Below are positions 61,901 through 64,000 of a stretch of 64,000 nt of DNA, piece by piece (within the stretch, counting starts at the first letter, position 1; every line of letters begins with the position of its first letter). The notes below the pieces were generated by a model. The model ran no database searches and was not told where the DNA came from. It saw nothing but the letters and a program-made list of their open reading frames with translations. The stretch comes from Nipponacmea schrenckii. Lineage: Eukaryota; Mollusca; Gastropoda; Lottiidae. The stretch spans positions 26,770,317 to 26,834,316 of the forward strand of contig CM060202.1 in NCBI GenBank assembly GCA_030562195.1. Direction: 5' to 3'. The translations under genes and the position numbers were made by a program.

Positions 61901-62450
61901 CACTAGGGTTAAAGTGCAAGAAACTGGTTGAAAGGGTGGGAAAGATAGGCCAGGGGAGGAATATTCTCTTCTATTGAGAGGTACGTATTGTACCTACGTG
62001 CAATGCTTCGAATTACAGTACTCCGAAGTCTTATTAAGCCCCTTGAGTTGCTCCTTTTCATCTCTTCAATTATACAAGTGCAGATAAAAATTGAAAAATT
62101 ACTTAAAATATTTTTAGAAGTATCCTCAATGGTTAAATGAAAATTGCAATGAATTACTTCTCTTGTAAAATCGCATATAAAACGTTATTTCACGAATAAA
62201 AATTGTCGTTCTGTCATCCGCAGCACAGTTCGGATTTGTCGGACTATTTTAAAACATGTGGCATTATCTAAGTCATGGTGACACGGACTACTGTTATTAT
62301 GAATGAAAGCTTGTTTGATTAAACGATAAAAAGATAAAAGGGAACGAAATAATTTATTAAAGGCTTTTTAATCGATTCATTTCAAGCCATCAAAAATATA
62401 CGGTTCGGTCTCATACTTTAATACAACGTTAAATATAAACTCGACAAAGG

Positions 62451-63249
62451 TACGGTGGCTCGTTTAGGAAACATTTTTGTCTTTTGATTTTTTATTTAAG
62501 TTTGCAGAATTTTTATTTTTGTTCGCCGAATTATTATTTTTGTCTACGAATTTTTATTTAAGATTGCAGAATTTCTATTTTTGTTCACCTATTTATTATT
62601 TTTGTCCGCGATTTTTTATTTGAGTTTACAGAATTATTTTTTATGTTCGCCGATTTATTATTTTTGTCCGCCGATTTATTATTTTTGTCCATGATTTATT
62701 ATTTAAGTTTGCAGAATTATTATTTAAGTTTGCAGAATTATTATCTTTGATCGCCGATTTATTATTTTTGTTCGCCGATTTATTATTTTTGTCCGCCAAA
62801 ATTCGCAGACAAAAATAATAATTCTTCGTACAAAAAAAATAATTCTGCAAACTTAAATAAAAAATCGCGAACAAATATAATAAATCGGTGAACAAAAATA
62901 ATAAATCTGCGTACAAAAATAATAATTCTGCATACAAAAATAATAATTCTGCAAACTTAAATAATAATTCTGTAAACTTAAATAAAAAATCGCGGACAAA
63001 AATAATAAATCGGTGAACAAAAATAGAAATTCTGCAAACTTAAATTATAATTCTGTAAACTTAAATAAAAAATCGCGGACAAAAATAAAATCGGGAACAA
63101 AATAGAATTCTGCAAACTTAAATTATAATTCTGTAAACTTAAATAAAAATTCGCAGACAAAAATGAACATTCGGCGAACAAAAATAAAAATTCTGCAAAC
63201 TTAAATAAAAAATCAAAAAACAAAAATGTGTCCTAAACGAGCCACCGTA
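62451..63249. mobile_element. Foldback transposable element with 6-bp target duplication, 799 bp
   Basis: CAAAGG at 62445-62450 and 63250-63255 flank inverted arms that start TACGGTGGCTCGTTTAGG. At least 80 bp at each end is nearly identical, and the arms then continue as tandem subunits (TTTGCAGAATTATTATTTTT, GTTCGCCGATTTATTATTTT, GTCCGCGATTTTTTATTTAA). The arms meet near 62800. No transposase coding; the open frames at 62641-62937 and 62978-63223 are repeat translations. Confidence 0.9.
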
Positions 63250-63255
63250 CAAAGG

Positions 63256-64000
63256 CTAGGCCCCACTTGAATGAAGAATCACAGACAATGATTCCAATTT
63301 GGCATTATCCAAATTCCATTGTTAAGGCACGGAGATACCTATCTTCTCCTAGGTAACTTCTTGTTTATTTCCAAATATTTTTCAACAAATACCTCGTATC
63401 ACCTAGAAACAAGAGCTGGGAACGAAGGACGTTACGGTCGATATTGGCAGTTAAAATTGAACATTATGCCATAAAAATTACTATCGTTATATAAATTTAT
63501 AAATATGCTCAGCTAGACATAATATTTGAATTTTTTAATGAAAATATTGAATATAAACACGAAACACGTCATACAGTTGAAAATAAAACAAGAAGGAAAG
63601 AATGGAGATTTCAAATAGCTGTAGGACTAGGATTATCCGAACTTATGCGAATCCCATAGCTGGTGGGGGGGGGGACACTAAGATTGGGGTAAAAATACGT
63701 TACCATAAACATAAAACATTTAACCGGAGATAAGACGTACCGGTAGGCCTATCCCAGAAATAAGATTGAAGGTGACATCAATCCCGCTGTCGCAGAGGGG
63801 TCCAATAAATTTAGAATCTAGGACACAGGTGTCCATTTCCAGTCATCATAACAGGGCCCACCCTTCCAATAAGCAAAGAAAAGCATAATTCATGCCATAA
63901 AGTTTAGGACATTTATAAACGTATGAAATGAAAGACATTTGGATACATAAGTGTTCGACCAGGATGTTGCAGACGACACAAGGGACGTAACTCTTGTTCA
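63256..64000. other. Intergenic to window end, nothing recognised
   Basis: Contains a 10-bp G run near 63665. No supported frame. Confidence 0.3.

Noticed and set aside
62641..63223. Minus-strand frames 62641-62937 and 62978-63223
   Set aside because: They lie inside the foldback element's tandem arms.

Overview
The window is AT-rich animal genomic DNA. Coding regions are broken by GT-AG introns, genes are sparse, and non-coding DNA is full of minisatellites, tRNA-derived SINE pieces and short inverted-repeat (MITE-like) elements. Four genes or gene starts encode secreted, low-complexity, highly charged or Gln/Thr/Pro-rich proteins resembling extracellular or shell-matrix proteins. With the repeat style this suggests a marine invertebrate, most likely a mollusc (possibly a bivalve). 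That assignment is inference; no marker gene in the window proves it.

Layout. (1) 1-24 kb is gene-bearing: a minus-strand signal-peptide exon (1098-1140) of a gene running left; a 3-exon minus-strand gene for a 913-aa Thr/Pro/Asn/Gln-rich secreted protein (7180-11375); a 5-exon plus-strand gene for a ~704-aa secreted protein with acidic and basic blocks and a small two-cysteine C-terminal module (about 15068-18650); and a 2-exon minus-strand gene for a 557-aa secreted protein with Gln/Gly/Trp repeats and a ~95-residue poly-Glu tail (20935-23296). All four have a short first coding exon ending in phase 1, and the 913-aa and 557-aa proteins share an N-terminal signature (ILDI followed by LVAP). 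(2) 24-47 kb has no convincing gene. It holds MITE pairs, a CpG-rich inverted-repeat element flanked by TTAA, many tandem arrays (units of about 16, 20, 25, 28, 30, 40 and 41 bp) and a self-complementary element. (3) 47.8-49.2 kb holds an open frame for a 437-aa Ser/Arg-rich, probably intracellular protein of unknown function. It follows a 25-bp satellite that also appears in inverted orientation. (4) 49-64 kb is mostly non-coding: an exon-like ORF between inverted MITE arms (50.4-51 kb), a 30-bp array (57.1-57.96 kb), a pogo-like MITE (58.6-58.9 kb), a purine-rich tract (61.3-61.9 kb) and a near-perfect foldback element with 6-bp target duplications (62451-63249).

The most notable system is the left-end cluster: unrelated-looking, fast-evolving secreted polyelectrolyte proteins sharing first-exon structure and, in at least two cases, an N-terminal module. 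They may supply complementary matrix components (polyacid, acid/base block, Thr/Pro linker) to one extracellular material. Exon borders were assigned by eye from splice consensus and phase, not from transcripts.
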